Source: Colivivens sp963640465
GTDB lineage: Bacteria > Bacteroidota > Bacteroidia > Bacteroidales > Bacteroidaceae
Reading direction: 5' to 3'
Length of the DNA stretch: 33,609 bases
Assembly: GCA_963640465.1 (NCBI GenBank)
Contig: CAVHYP010000028.1
Coordinates: forward strand, 1-33,609
Shown here: positions 18,644 through 25,982 of the stretch, piece after piece
Numbering within the stretch: position 1 is the first letter of the stretch
How the letters are laid out: each line of letters starts with the position of its first letter
Translations under genes and position numbers: made by a program
The notes under the pieces: generated by a model
Databases searched by the model: none
What the model was told of the DNA's origin: nothing
Seen by the model: only the letters and a program-made list of their open reading frames with translations

Positions 18644-20374
18644 ATGATGAAATTATTCTTTTCACTGCTTGTCGGTGCAATGACTCTGAGTGTGGGAGCG
18701 CAGACTTCGCGCGACCTTGGCAACGGCACTTTCCAAAACCCTGTTATCTGGTCTGACGTACCCGACGTGTGTGTAATCCGTGTAGACGACACATTCTATA
18801 TGGTGAGCACCACCATGCACATGTCACCAGGTTGTACTATTATGAAATCCAAGGACCTCGTCAACTGGTCGATAGCTGGCTATGCACACGACCAACTGGA
18901 GGAGACCGATGCTTTCGCCCTGAAGAACGGACAGAACGACTATGCACGTGGTTCGTGGGCTGCAAATATACGCTATGACAAGTACGAGAAGATGTTCTAT
19001 CTCATCGTGACATGCAACACGACTCAGAAATCATACATCTTCACCACACGCGACATTGAGCACGGACCATGGCACCGCAACGAGGTGAGCATGTGCTACG
19101 ACCCGGGCTTCCTCTTCGAGGACACTGGCACTGAATGCAAGAAGTATGTGCTCCATCCAAATTCTAGCCTCAACGAACATCAGGCATATTTGTGTGAGAT
19201 TATCTCTGATGGCAACGGCAACGTGAAACTGGGCGAGCGCAAGAAATTCCTCGACTATACCCAGGCCGATAATCCATCGCAGGGACTGAGAGCTGAGGGC
19301 TATCATGGCTACAAGATTGGCGACTACTATTACATCTTCATGATTCAAGGCGGGCATGGCGAGGCTTGGCGTCAGCAGATCTGTTGGAGAAGCAAGGGTC
19401 TTCTTGGCGACGGATGGGAATGCAGGAAAGTGTTCACCGGTCACATGAAGAACAGCGACGGCACATTCTTCCAGCGCAACAACGGTGTGGCTCAAGGCAA
19501 TATCGTGGACACTCCGGACGGCAAGTGGTATGCCATGCTCTTCCAGGACCAGGGCGCACTGGGCAGAATGCCGGTGCTGATTTCCATGACATGGAGCGAG
19601 GACGGTTGGCCAGTCATCGGCAAGGACTGCGGCAAGACTGCTGATGTCATCATGGACATGCCGGTAAAAAATCAGGTAAAGGGTGCGAAACCATCCATCG
19701 TAGTAAGCGATGAATTCGTCAATGGCAAGGAGGCAGACCGCTATATCATCTCCGACAAATATGCCAACTCGCTAGGCAAGGGCGGTGAGTACGACCTCAC
19801 TACTTCCATTCTGAAGAAGGAATGGCAATGGAACCACAATCCCGACAACCGCTACTGGTCGCTCACCGACCGCAAGGGATGGTTCCGACTGAAGGGTGGC
19901 ATAATGGCACACAACATACGTGACGCACGCAACACATTGACCCAACGCACTTTCGGTCCCGAGTGTACGGCAGAGGCTTTGATTGACGCCCGTGGTATGA
20001 AGGATGGCGACTGTGCCGGACTGACTCTCTTCCAGAACCAATACGGATATGTTGGCGTGGAGGTTATCGACGGAATAAAATACATCGTGATGCGCCGTGC
20101 TGCCCAAAAGGATGATGCTAACGGCATAATCATAGAGAAGACTCAACTCAAGGGCAACAAGGTATATCTGCGTGCTCATGGCGATTTCACCGACAGAAAG
20201 GACTTGGGTGACTTCGCATACAGCCTCGACGGAAAGAACTGGCAGAAGATTGGCGACACGCTCCATATGAAGTACGATTGGCCCGACTTCTGTGGACAGC
20301 GCTTCGGACTCTTCTACTTCCCGACCAAGTCGCTTGGCGGCTATGCCGACTTCGACTTCTTCCATGTGAAGTAA
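18644..20374 (+). CDS. Exported GH43 glycosidase (xylosidase/arabinofuranosidase type) with C-terminal beta-sandwich
   Basis: I start this gene at ATG 18644 (MMKLFFSLLVGAMTLSVGAQ, a clean signal peptide downstream of the -7 box). The frame stays open to 18539, but that start would precede the promoter and spoil the signal peptide. The product is about 576 residues. Residues 25-330 form the five-bladed propeller of GH43. Catalytic acidic residues can be placed as D41 (general base, in DVPDVCVIRV), D153 (pKa modulator, in YDPGFLFED) and E218 (acid, in RAEGYHGYKIGDYYY). Residues about 360-576 resemble the concanavalin-like XynB C-terminal domain (FHVK end). GH43 enzymes of this shape remove xylose or arabinose from plant polysaccharides; beside PL11 and GH2 it probably acts on pectin side chains. 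Confidence 0.9.
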   Translation: MMKLFFSLLVGAMTLSVGAQTSRDLGNGTFQNPVIWSDVPDVCVIRVDDTFYMVSTTMHMSPGCTIMKSKDLVNWSIAGYAHDQLEETDAFALKNGQNDYARGSWAANIRYDKYEKMFYLIVTCNTTQKSYIFTTRDIEHGPWHRNEVSMCYDPGFLFEDTGTECKKYVLHPNSSLNEHQAYLCEIISDGNGNVKLGERKKFLDYTQADNPSQGLRAEGYHGYKIGDYYYIFMIQGGHGEAWRQQICWRSKGLLGDGWECRKVFTGHMKNSDGTFFQRNNGVAQGNIVDTPDGKWYAMLFQDQGALGRMPVLISMTWSEDGWPVIGKDCGKTADVIMDMPVKNQVKGAKPSIVVSDEFVNGKEADRYIISDKYANSLGKGGEYDLTTSILKKEWQWNHNPDNRYWSLTDRKGWFRLKGGIMAHNIRDARNTLTQRTFGPECTAEALIDARGMKDGDCAGLTLFQNQYGYVGVEVIDGIKYIVMRRAAQKDDANGIIIEKTQLKGNKVYLRAHGDFTDRKDLGDFAYSLDGKNWQKIGDTLHMKYDWPDFCGQRFGLFYFPTKSLGGYADFDFFHVK

Positions 20375-20397
20375 ATTTCGACTCCTTCCATGTGGAG
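20351..20397 (+). repeat. Imperfect duplication of the GH43 gene end
   Basis: The last 21 coding bases of the GH43 gene (20351-20371) recur at 20377-20397, just past the stop, with two mismatches. The offset of 26 bp puts the copy in another frame. It looks like a small local duplication. Confidence 0.6.
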
Positions 20398-20451
20398 CAA
20401 GCAGTATGGATTGAGGGATGTTCTCCGAACTCCTCGTCATATGACAAAGCC

Positions 20452-20556
20452 CTGCAAACTTGCTGAACTCACTCTCCAAAAGGATTGTTGGTTCTGCAAA
20501 CTTGCAGGACTTATTTCTGGGGCCACACCTTATATTATTGGGGCCACCCCTTATAT
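20452..20556. repeat. Paired direct repeats between convergent genes
   Basis: CTGCAAACTTGC occurs at 20452 and 20494; the second copy extends to a small hairpin (CTGCAA-AC-TTGCAG). A 17-nt repeat, GGGGCCACaCCTTATAT, occurs at 20519 and, with one mismatch, at 20540, offset by 21 bp. The second pair ends 1 nt from the sufE stop. Together with 20377-20397 these fill the whole convergent gap, which has no gene and no clear T-tailed terminator. Confidence 0.55.
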
Positions 20557-20557
20557 G

Positions 20558-20989
20558 TTACAATGCTTCCTCACTCTTTGCCTTGAATGCCATGGCATAG
20601 AACTTCATCTGTTTGAGCATGGCGAGCAATCCGTTACTGCGAGTAGGGGAAAGGTGTTCGGTCAGCCCGATGTCGCTGATGAAATGCAGGTCGGCATTCA
20701 GAATCTCGTCAGGGGTATGACCCGACAGCACTCTGATAAGCAGCGTTACTATACCTTTTACTATCAGTGCATCGCTCTCTGCCTGAAACAGAATCACTCC
20801 TTCTTTGTAGTCTGCCTGCAGCCACACTCGACTCTGGCAACCGTCGATGAGATTCTTTTCTGCCTTGTATTCCTGCGGAAGCGGTTGCTGTTCGTTTCCC
20901 AAGTCGATGAGCAACTGGTATTTGTCCATCCAATCATCGAATCCATTGAATTCATCAATGACTTCCTGCTGTGCTTCTTCTATTGTCAT
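20558..20989 (-). CDS. sufE: SufE-family cysteine desulfurase sulfur acceptor
   Basis: The 143-residue cytoplasmic protein should accept persulfide sulfur from the SufS desulfurase and pass it to the Suf scaffold for Fe-S cluster assembly. The active-site loop reads NLIDGCQSRVW, placing the acceptor Cys at residue 51. The C-terminal helix pattern GLTEHLSPTRSNGLLAMLKQMK is typical. The other suf genes are not in the window. It begins 4 nt after the stop of the M28 peptidase gene, so it is probably cotranscribed from 23767 onward. Confidence 0.94.
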   Translation of the reverse strand: MTIEEAQQEVIDEFNGFDDWMDKYQLLIDLGNEQQPLPQEYKAEKNLIDGCQSRVWLQADYKEGVILFQAESDALIVKGIVTLLIRVLSGHTPDEILNADLHFISDIGLTEHLSPTRSNGLLAMLKQMKFYAMAFKAKSEEAL

Positions 20990-20993
20990 AGTC

Positions 20994-21968
20994 TTATTCC
21001 TCCGTATAAATCACTTCCATCACAGTCTGCCCGACTGCTTTGAGTGTCTGTTTGTTGATGTTTGATATGTTGTCGTTTATTGTATGCCATGTCTTGCAGA
21101 ACGAGTCATCGTTCTTGTCGCGTGCGATGATGTCGATACACGGTATGCCCGACTGGTTCACCTGCACGTGGTCGTCGGTCACAGCGCCGCCGTTGTTGTT
21201 CTTGAACAAATCTCCGTAGCCGAGCCTTTGTGCTTTCGACCACACTTTGTCCACAATGTTGGGCGCATAGTACATTGAATACATCTCCTTCTCGAATATG
21301 CAGTCGCTGCCGCCTACCATGTCGAGCAGTATTCCGTAGCGTGCATTGTATCCGTCCACATGATGTTTGCCTGCCCAGTATTGCGACCCCAGACACCATG
21401 TACTGCTTGTCGGTTCACCTTCCTTCTCTGCCCACTGGGGTGTGCCGCAGTCTTCTGCATCGAAGCAGATGAAGTCGATGCCGATGCTCGGAGCCTTCAT
21501 CTGAATCTGCCGAGCGATTTCCATCATGACTCCCACGCTGCTGGCTCCGTCGTTGGCACCATCAATAGGGGTGTGGTGGTATTGCTCGTCGTCATCATTG
21601 TCAGCCCATGGGCGTGAATCCCAATGGGAACAGATGATTATGCGTGAGGGATTGTCGAGGTTGTAGGATGCGATGATGTTTCTCATCTGAATCTTTGTCC
21701 CGTCGTATAGTTTCCCTTCAGCATCCTGGTTGATTACGTTTGCACCATACTGTCCGAACTTTCGTGCGATATACAGCGCGCATGAGTCGTGGGCTGCGGA
21801 ATTCATCACTCTCGGTCCGAACGCACATTGCTCGGCAACGAAAGTATAGGCGCTGTCGGCATTGAATTCGGGAGATACCTGCTCCACTTCGGCATTCGTC
21901 TGCTTGTTGCTGTTTCCGTTGCATGAGAGTAGTACCATTACACCTACTACATATATAAGTCGTTTCAT
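20994..21968 (-). CDS. M28-family zinc lipoprotein, glutaminyl cyclase-like
   Basis: This 324-residue protein has a lipoprotein signal with lipobox VLLSC and lipidated C16, so it should sit in the envelope. The fold is that of M28 aminopeptidases and glutaminyl-peptide cyclotransferases. Candidate metal and catalytic residues in order are H115 and D117 (CSHWDSRP), D140 (DGANDGASS), E172/D173 (FDAEDCG), D216 (LLDMVGG), H267 (TDDHVQV) and H295. The run SHWDSRPWAD...DGANDGASSVGVMMEIA strongly resembles animal-type QC. It could therefore cyclise N-terminal Gln to pyroglutamate on exported proteins rather than act as an aminopeptidase; sequence alone does not decide. It lies 38 nt after the C26-M19 fusion gene and 4 nt before sufE. 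Confidence 0.88.
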   Translation of the reverse strand: MKRLIYVVGVMVLLSCNGNSNKQTNAEVEQVSPEFNADSAYTFVAEQCAFGPRVMNSAAHDSCALYIARKFGQYGANVINQDAEGKLYDGTKIQMRNIIASYNLDNPSRIIICSHWDSRPWADNDDDEQYHHTPIDGANDGASSVGVMMEIARQIQMKAPSIGIDFICFDAEDCGTPQWAEKEGEPTSSTWCLGSQYWAGKHHVDGYNARYGILLDMVGGSDCIFEKEMYSMYYAPNIVDKVWSKAQRLGYGDLFKNNNGGAVTDDHVQVNQSGIPCIDIIARDKNDDSFCKTWHTINDNISNINKQTLKAVGQTVMEVIYTEE

Positions 21969-22006
21969 ATTAATCTTGTTCTGGTTCGTTTGATTTTGTT
22001 GCTTGA

Positions 22007-23767
22007 CTATTTGGCTGCGCTCTGCACTTCGCCCATCACCCTAAGGAAGTTCTTGCCCCATATCAACTCTATGTCTTGCCAAGAGTAACGGCGTGCGAGG
22101 AGCTGGCGTGTAAAGTTTATCAGTTCGCTTGCTGAATCCAATCCCGGTACACCACCGTCACCATCGAAGTCAGTGCCTATACCCACATGTTCTATTCCCA
22201 TGACGTGTATCATGTGTTCGAGGTGTTGCATCGCATCGATGATTGTTGCCTGACCTTCATCGCGCAGGAATCCGTTGTAGAAGGTCACTTGTGCTACCCC
22301 GCCGGTTGCTGCCAGTCGGCGCATCTGGTCGTCAGTAAGGTTGCGTGGACTGTTGCACAATGCGCGTGCTGACGAATGGCTGCACACGATTGGAGTCTTG
22401 CTTATCTCTATAGCATCGTAGAAACTCTTCTCGCTGGCGTGTGACAGGTCAACCATCATTCCAATGCGGTTCATCTCCCCGATGACTGCTTCTCCGAATT
22501 CGGTCACTCCACTGCCGTTGGATTCGCTTTTCTTTGCCGAACCGCAGATGTCGTTGTCTCCGTTGTGGCAGAGGGTTATGTAAACCACTCCCCTATTTCT
22601 GAATTCTTGTATGTTGCCTATTTCCTTGCCTATGGCATATCCATTCTCGATGCCGAGCATGATGGATTTCAGTCCCTCTCTCTTGTTGTGGTAAAGGTCG
22701 ACAGGAGTCTTTGCTATCCTTACATTGTCCTTGCACTTTCCTACCATCGTCTCTATGTCGGTCAGAATGCGTCGTGCCTTGGCAGTTGCTTCGTGCAGTG
22801 ATGCATCGTCGCGCGCCCCTTGTTGGAGGTAAGCCACCATGATGGATGCGTCGAGATGTCCTTCCGTCATCTTGTGGAGGTCTACCAGTATCTTCGGGTC
22901 GCGTGTGGCGAAGTTGATGTCCTGGTCGAAGAACATCGGGGTGTCGCAATGTGAATCGAGCGACAGCATGTGGGAATGCAGTTCTTTGGCTTCATGGAAC
23001 GATCGGGCTTCGTCCATCAGCCATTCGAACAGCGGCATCATAGTCTTGTCACCATTAAGGCAGAAACACTCCGGATGCCATTGTACTCCGATAATGGACC
23101 TGAATTCGGATGACTCCATTGCTTCAATCACTCCATCGCTGCTTTTGGCACATACCTTAAAGCCCTTTGGTGCGGACTTCACTGCCTGATGGTGGAATGA
23201 GTTGACGGCAATCTGTCCCGTCTTGAATATCTTGTGCAGCAATGAATTCTCTTCAATCATCACTGTATGGGAAGCCGTACCCCGGTCCATGTCCTGGCAA
23301 TGCTTTATCTTGCATTCGCTGTTCTGCGTATAGATGTCCTGGTACAGTTCGCCGCCCATGGCTGCTGCGATAATCTGTATGCCACGGCATATTCCCAGCA
23401 TCGGTATCTGACGATCGTATGCCATACGTGCCAGCAACAGTTCCTGGCTGTCTCTCATCGGATTGATGCTGTGCAATGCAGGGATTGGATCTTCGCCCAT
23501 GTAGAGTGGGTTGATGTCACCGCCTCCGCTGAAGATGACGGCGTCAAGTCCGTCCAGTTGGCTTGCCAACATTGCTGTTTCCTTATATGGAGGAATGATT
23601 ACAGGCACACCGCCTGCCAACAGAACCGAACGGTAGTAGCCTTCAGCCAGAGTGCATGTCTGGTCGTTGTAGTTACCGGTGATGCCAACCACCGGTCGCG
23701 TACATTTCTCCGGCGGCACCGAATTGACTGCCTCATACGAGGCTTTCCAATCGAAAGAATCAACCAT
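22007..23767 (-). CDS. Fusion of C26 gamma-glutamyl hydrolase domain and M19 membrane-dipeptidase-like domain
   Basis: The 586-residue product has no signal peptide. Residues about 24-255 are a class I glutamine amidotransferase-like domain of the PuuD/C26 type, with nucleophile C127 in MLGICRGIQ and catalytic H231 and E233 in VQWHPECF. Residues about 265-580 are an M19 dipeptidase. Metal ligands H273 and D275 sit in SLDSHCDTP, followed by MVDLSHAS, CSHSSARALCNSPRNLTDDQ and IGTDFDGDGG. Known members of these families hydrolyse gamma-glutamyl amides and dipeptides, respectively. The fusion suggests sequential breakdown of a gamma-glutamyl peptide, for example glutathione-like compounds, in the cytoplasm; this is inference. 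It is the first gene of the group ending in sufE, with a -7 box at 23796-23803. Confidence 0.9.
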   Translation of the reverse strand: MVDSFDWKASYEAVNSVPPEKCTRPVVGITGNYNDQTCTLAEGYYRSVLLAGGVPVIIPPYKETAMLASQLDGLDAVIFSGGGDINPLYMGEDPIPALHSINPMRDSQELLLARMAYDRQIPMLGICRGIQIIAAAMGGELYQDIYTQNSECKIKHCQDMDRGTASHTVMIEENSLLHKIFKTGQIAVNSFHHQAVKSAPKGFKVCAKSSDGVIEAMESSEFRSIIGVQWHPECFCLNGDKTMMPLFEWLMDEARSFHEAKELHSHMLSLDSHCDTPMFFDQDINFATRDPKILVDLHKMTEGHLDASIMVAYLQQGARDDASLHEATAKARRILTDIETMVGKCKDNVRIAKTPVDLYHNKREGLKSIMLGIENGYAIGKEIGNIQEFRNRGVVYITLCHNGDNDICGSAKKSESNGSGVTEFGEAVIGEMNRIGMMVDLSHASEKSFYDAIEISKTPIVCSHSSARALCNSPRNLTDDQMRRLAATGGVAQVTFYNGFLRDEGQATIIDAMQHLEHMIHVMGIEHVGIGTDFDGDGGVPGLDSASELINFTRQLLARRYSWQDIELIWGKNFLRVMGEVQSAAK

Positions 23768-23795
23768 ATCTCGTAGTGATTTACAATAATTCGTG

Positions 23796-23803
23796 CAAAG
23801 ATA
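23796..23803 (-). promoter_or_regulatory. -7 promoter element of the peptidase-sufE group
   Basis: The minus strand reads TATCTTTG, 29 nt upstream of the ATG at 23767. Together with the opposite box at 23827-23834 it forms a compact divergent promoter pair. No clear -33 TTG is seen. Confidence 0.6.
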
Positions 23804-23826
23804 CGAATTAATTGATGATTATTTGC

Positions 23827-23834
23827 TAACTTTG
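23827..23834 (+). promoter_or_regulatory. -7 promoter element of the S41 protease gene
   Basis: TAACTTTG matches TAnnTTTG. Transcription would start a few bases downstream, near 23840. That makes the ATG at 23845 nearly leaderless and favours the ATG at 23860. Confidence 0.6.
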
Positions 23835-23859
23835 CCTCATAAAAATGAGATACATAGCA

Positions 23860-25512
23860 ATGAAAAGATTTGCAGTGGCATACACGCTATTGGTTTTAAG
23901 TGTATTAATGCCAACCTTCCTTATGGCTCAGAAGAACCATACGTTTCAGGTAATGAAGAATTTGGACATCTTCAACAACATGTACACTACGCTCGACACA
24001 TACTATGTCGATACGCTGGATGCAAACAAGTTGATGAAGACGGGCATAGATGCCATCCTGAGGTCGCTCGACCCTTACACCGAATACTATTCGGACGATG
24101 AAGCCGACGATCTGAAGATGCTTACCCAAGCCAAGTATGGCGGCATCGGAAGTCTCATCCGAATGATGAAGGACTCCACTGTCATCATTGCCGAACCCTA
24201 CGTGAATATGCCGGCAGCAGAAGTGGGACTGCAGGCAGGCGATGTACTGTTGAAGATTGACAATACCGATCTGAAGGGCATGACATCGTCGGAAGTGAGC
24301 GACTTGCTGCGAGGAGAGCCTGGCTCAACCTTCGTCCTCAAGTTCCAGCGACCGGGAGAAAACAAGCCCCGTGAAGTGAAGATCACCCGCAAAAGCATCA
24401 AGTTGCCTGCCGTGCCCTATTATGGTATGGTCCGTGGACATGGTTACATCAATCTCAACCAGTTCACCAACGACTGCTATGCCGATGTGCGCAAAGCCAT
24501 CATCTCGCTCAAGCAGCAAGGTGCAACCGATCTCGTATTCGACCTTAGGGGCAATCCCGGCGGTGCACTCGACCAGGCAGTAAAGATAGTAAACCTCTTC
24601 GTACCGAAGGGTCTGACCATTGTGGAAACTCGCGGCAAGGTGAAGAGCGGCAATGCTTCCTACAAGACAAACGACAATCCACTCGACGAGAACATACCTC
24701 TGGTGGTGCTCGTGAACAACGGTTCGGCTTCGGCATCGGAAATCGTATCGGGAAGCATACAGGACTTGGACCGCGGCGTGGTGGTCGGAGCACGTACTTA
24801 TGGCAAGGGACTTGTGCAGTCCATCCGCGACCTTCCTTACAACGGCAGCATCAAACTGACTACGGCAAAGTACTATATTCCAAGCGGAAGGTGTATTCAG
24901 GAGATTGACTACAAGAAGAAACGCCAGGAGGAGTCCGACAAAAACGGCACTGCATCCAAAGCCGACAGCATATTCCACACACTCAACGGCAGAGAAGTGT
25001 TGAGCGGAAAAGGCATTGCGCCCGATGTGGAAGTGCCCCACGACACTATCCAGAACATTGTGTTCTACCTTTCCAACGACGATGTGTTGATGAAATACAG
25101 TGTCAAGTACTTCCAGACACATCCCGCACCAACATCCGTTGCCGACTTCAAAATCACAGATTCCGATTTCGAGGATTTCAAGTCGATGGTTGTGGAAAGC
25201 GGCTTCAAGTACGACCGCCTCAGCGACAAAGGCCTGCAGGAACTGAAGAAAGTGGCAACGTTTGAAGGCTACTACGAGGATGCCAAGGCTGAATTCGATG
25301 CACTCGAGGCAAAGCTGACGCACAATCTGTCGGTGGAACTCGACCGTCACGAGAAAGACATCAAGCAGATGCTTGCATTGGAAATCATCAAACGCTATTT
25401 CTATGAGGCAGGAAGCATCCAAGAAGCGCTCAAGGACGACCCTGACCTCTCAAAAGCAATAGAGATACTTGAGAGCAAAGATGAATATAACAAAATATTG
25501 AACAAACAATGA
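23860..25512 (+). CDS. S41-family C-terminal processing protease (CtpA/Prc-like)
   Basis: I start at 23860 (MKRFAVAYTLLVLSVLMPTFLMAQ, a good signal peptide); an ATG at 23845 adds five residues. The 550-residue envelope serine protease should clip C-termini of exported substrates. Order: signal peptide, helical N-domain, PDZ domain (about residues 80-165, with GLQAGDVLLKIDN), then the S41 catalytic core. The core has DLRGNPGGALDQAV, the nucleophile S291 in NNGSASASEI, and the general base K316 in ARTYGKGLVQ. The 25-residue Ser-Lys spacing is that of the family. A C-terminal helical extension of about 170 residues follows PSGRCIQEIDY. Its TGA overlaps the ATG of a 40-codon membrane ORF. Confidence 0.93.
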   Translation: MKRFAVAYTLLVLSVLMPTFLMAQKNHTFQVMKNLDIFNNMYTTLDTYYVDTLDANKLMKTGIDAILRSLDPYTEYYSDDEADDLKMLTQAKYGGIGSLIRMMKDSTVIIAEPYVNMPAAEVGLQAGDVLLKIDNTDLKGMTSSEVSDLLRGEPGSTFVLKFQRPGENKPREVKITRKSIKLPAVPYYGMVRGHGYINLNQFTNDCYADVRKAIISLKQQGATDLVFDLRGNPGGALDQAVKIVNLFVPKGLTIVETRGKVKSGNASYKTNDNPLDENIPLVVLVNNGSASASEIVSGSIQDLDRGVVVGARTYGKGLVQSIRDLPYNGSIKLTTAKYYIPSGRCIQEIDYKKKRQEESDKNGTASKADSIFHTLNGREVLSGKGIAPDVEVPHDTIQNIVFYLSNDDVLMKYSVKYFQTHPAPTSVADFKITDSDFEDFKSMVVESGFKYDRLSDKGLQELKKVATFEGYYEDAKAEFDALEAKLTHNLSVELDRHEKDIKQMLALEIIKRYFYEAGSIQEALKDDPDLSKAIEILESKDEYNKILNKQ

Positions 25513-25631
25513 GAAACAACAAGCTCTATAAAGCCAACCGCACGTTTATGTGGACAAACATCCTGCTGGGATTGGTTGTCGTGTTCATCGTGTTCGTTAT
25601 GGCATTCCTGTTCGGATGGATCACGTTCTGA
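25509..25631 (+). CDS. Small single-pass membrane protein coupled to the S41 protease gene
   Basis: This 40-codon frame starts inside the protease stop (ATGA overlap). It encodes a basic N-terminus (MRNNKLYKANRTFMWTN), then a strongly hydrophobic segment of about 20 residues with paired Gly/Phe (LLGLVVVFIVFVMAFLFG), ending WITF. That is the profile of a single-pass inner-membrane peptide with the N-terminus inside. The codon use is like its neighbours. I do not recognise a family. The coupling suggests it partners with or anchors the protease. The ORF is short, so chance cannot be excluded, but the overlap and clean membrane segment argue for a real gene. Confidence 0.55.
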   Translation: MRNNKLYKANRTFMWTNILLGLVVVFIVFVMAFLFGWITF

Positions 25632-25678
25632 CGCACGTCAGGTACTTCATGAGGGAAGTAGTGCAGGATGTTAAAAGG

Positions 25679-25712
25679 ACAACCGGTCGTATCGGCTCAT
25701 GCGACCGGTTGT
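25679..25712. other. Strong perfect hairpin in the protease/two-component intergenic region
   Basis: Perfect 11-bp inverted arms (ACAACCGGTCG and CGACCGGTTGT) enclose a 12-nt loop. On the plus strand no T run follows. On the minus strand CCTTTTAA follows, so it could terminate antisense transcription. The surrounding 25632-25890 has no convincing gene; a direct repeat TGATGCAC occurs about 45 nt apart (25751 and 25796). Confidence 0.5.
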
Positions 25713-25890
25713 GTGAGCCCGGACAAAGCATCGTATTGGGCAAGGCGTTGTGATGCACTTGGTAGATGCTTCGAATGCGCCATACAGAAGACCTTGATGC
25801 ACCATGTCAATGATCAGTTTGTAATGTCCGGTACCTCCGCTTCCTCCGCAGTCATGCTTTTGTAACATGATGTGCGGTCAAATCTCGAAA

Positions 25891-25947
25891 CGTAACAAGA
25901 ATGTAATATCTTTGTAATACTTTGGCAAATAATGCACCTTACCTTTG
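25891..25947 (+). promoter_or_regulatory. Pho-box-like 11-bp repeat array and -7 box of the response-regulator gene
   Basis: Direct repeats start at 25891 (CGTAACAAGAA), 25902 (TGTAATATCTT), 25913 (TGTAATACTTT) and, degenerate, 25924 (GGCAAATAATG), exactly 11 bp apart. A -7 box TACCTTTG lies at 25940-25947, 16 bp after the start of the fourth repeat. The same geometry occurs upstream of the PiT gene at 28247. PhoB-type regulators of the OmpR family bind tandem 11-bp direct repeats, so this is read as the autoregulatory site of the downstream two-component system. Confidence 0.65.
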
Positions 25948-25975
25948 CATATATATTTGAAAGCTAATATCTTTG
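25944..25975 (+). promoter_or_regulatory. Second overlapping promoter of the response-regulator gene
   Basis: TTTG at 25944-25947, a 20-bp spacer and TATCTTTG at 25968-25975 give a full -33/-7 match to the Bacteroidetes consensus. The TTTG is the end of the upstream -7 box, so the two promoters overlap. A start from this box would be nearly leaderless, since the ATG is at 25983. Confidence 0.45.
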
Positions 25976-25982
25976 CGGAAGT

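Noticed and set aside
24325..25422. 365-codon minus-strand open frame opposite the S41 protease
   Set aside because: It overlaps the catalytic core of the protease on the other strand. Codon bias alone explains the lack of stops.
25671..25868. 65-codon minus-strand frame between the protease and the response regulator
   Set aside because: It runs through the perfect hairpin, has no recognisable family and no -7 box, and contains many Cys/Gly residues typical of a chance frame.
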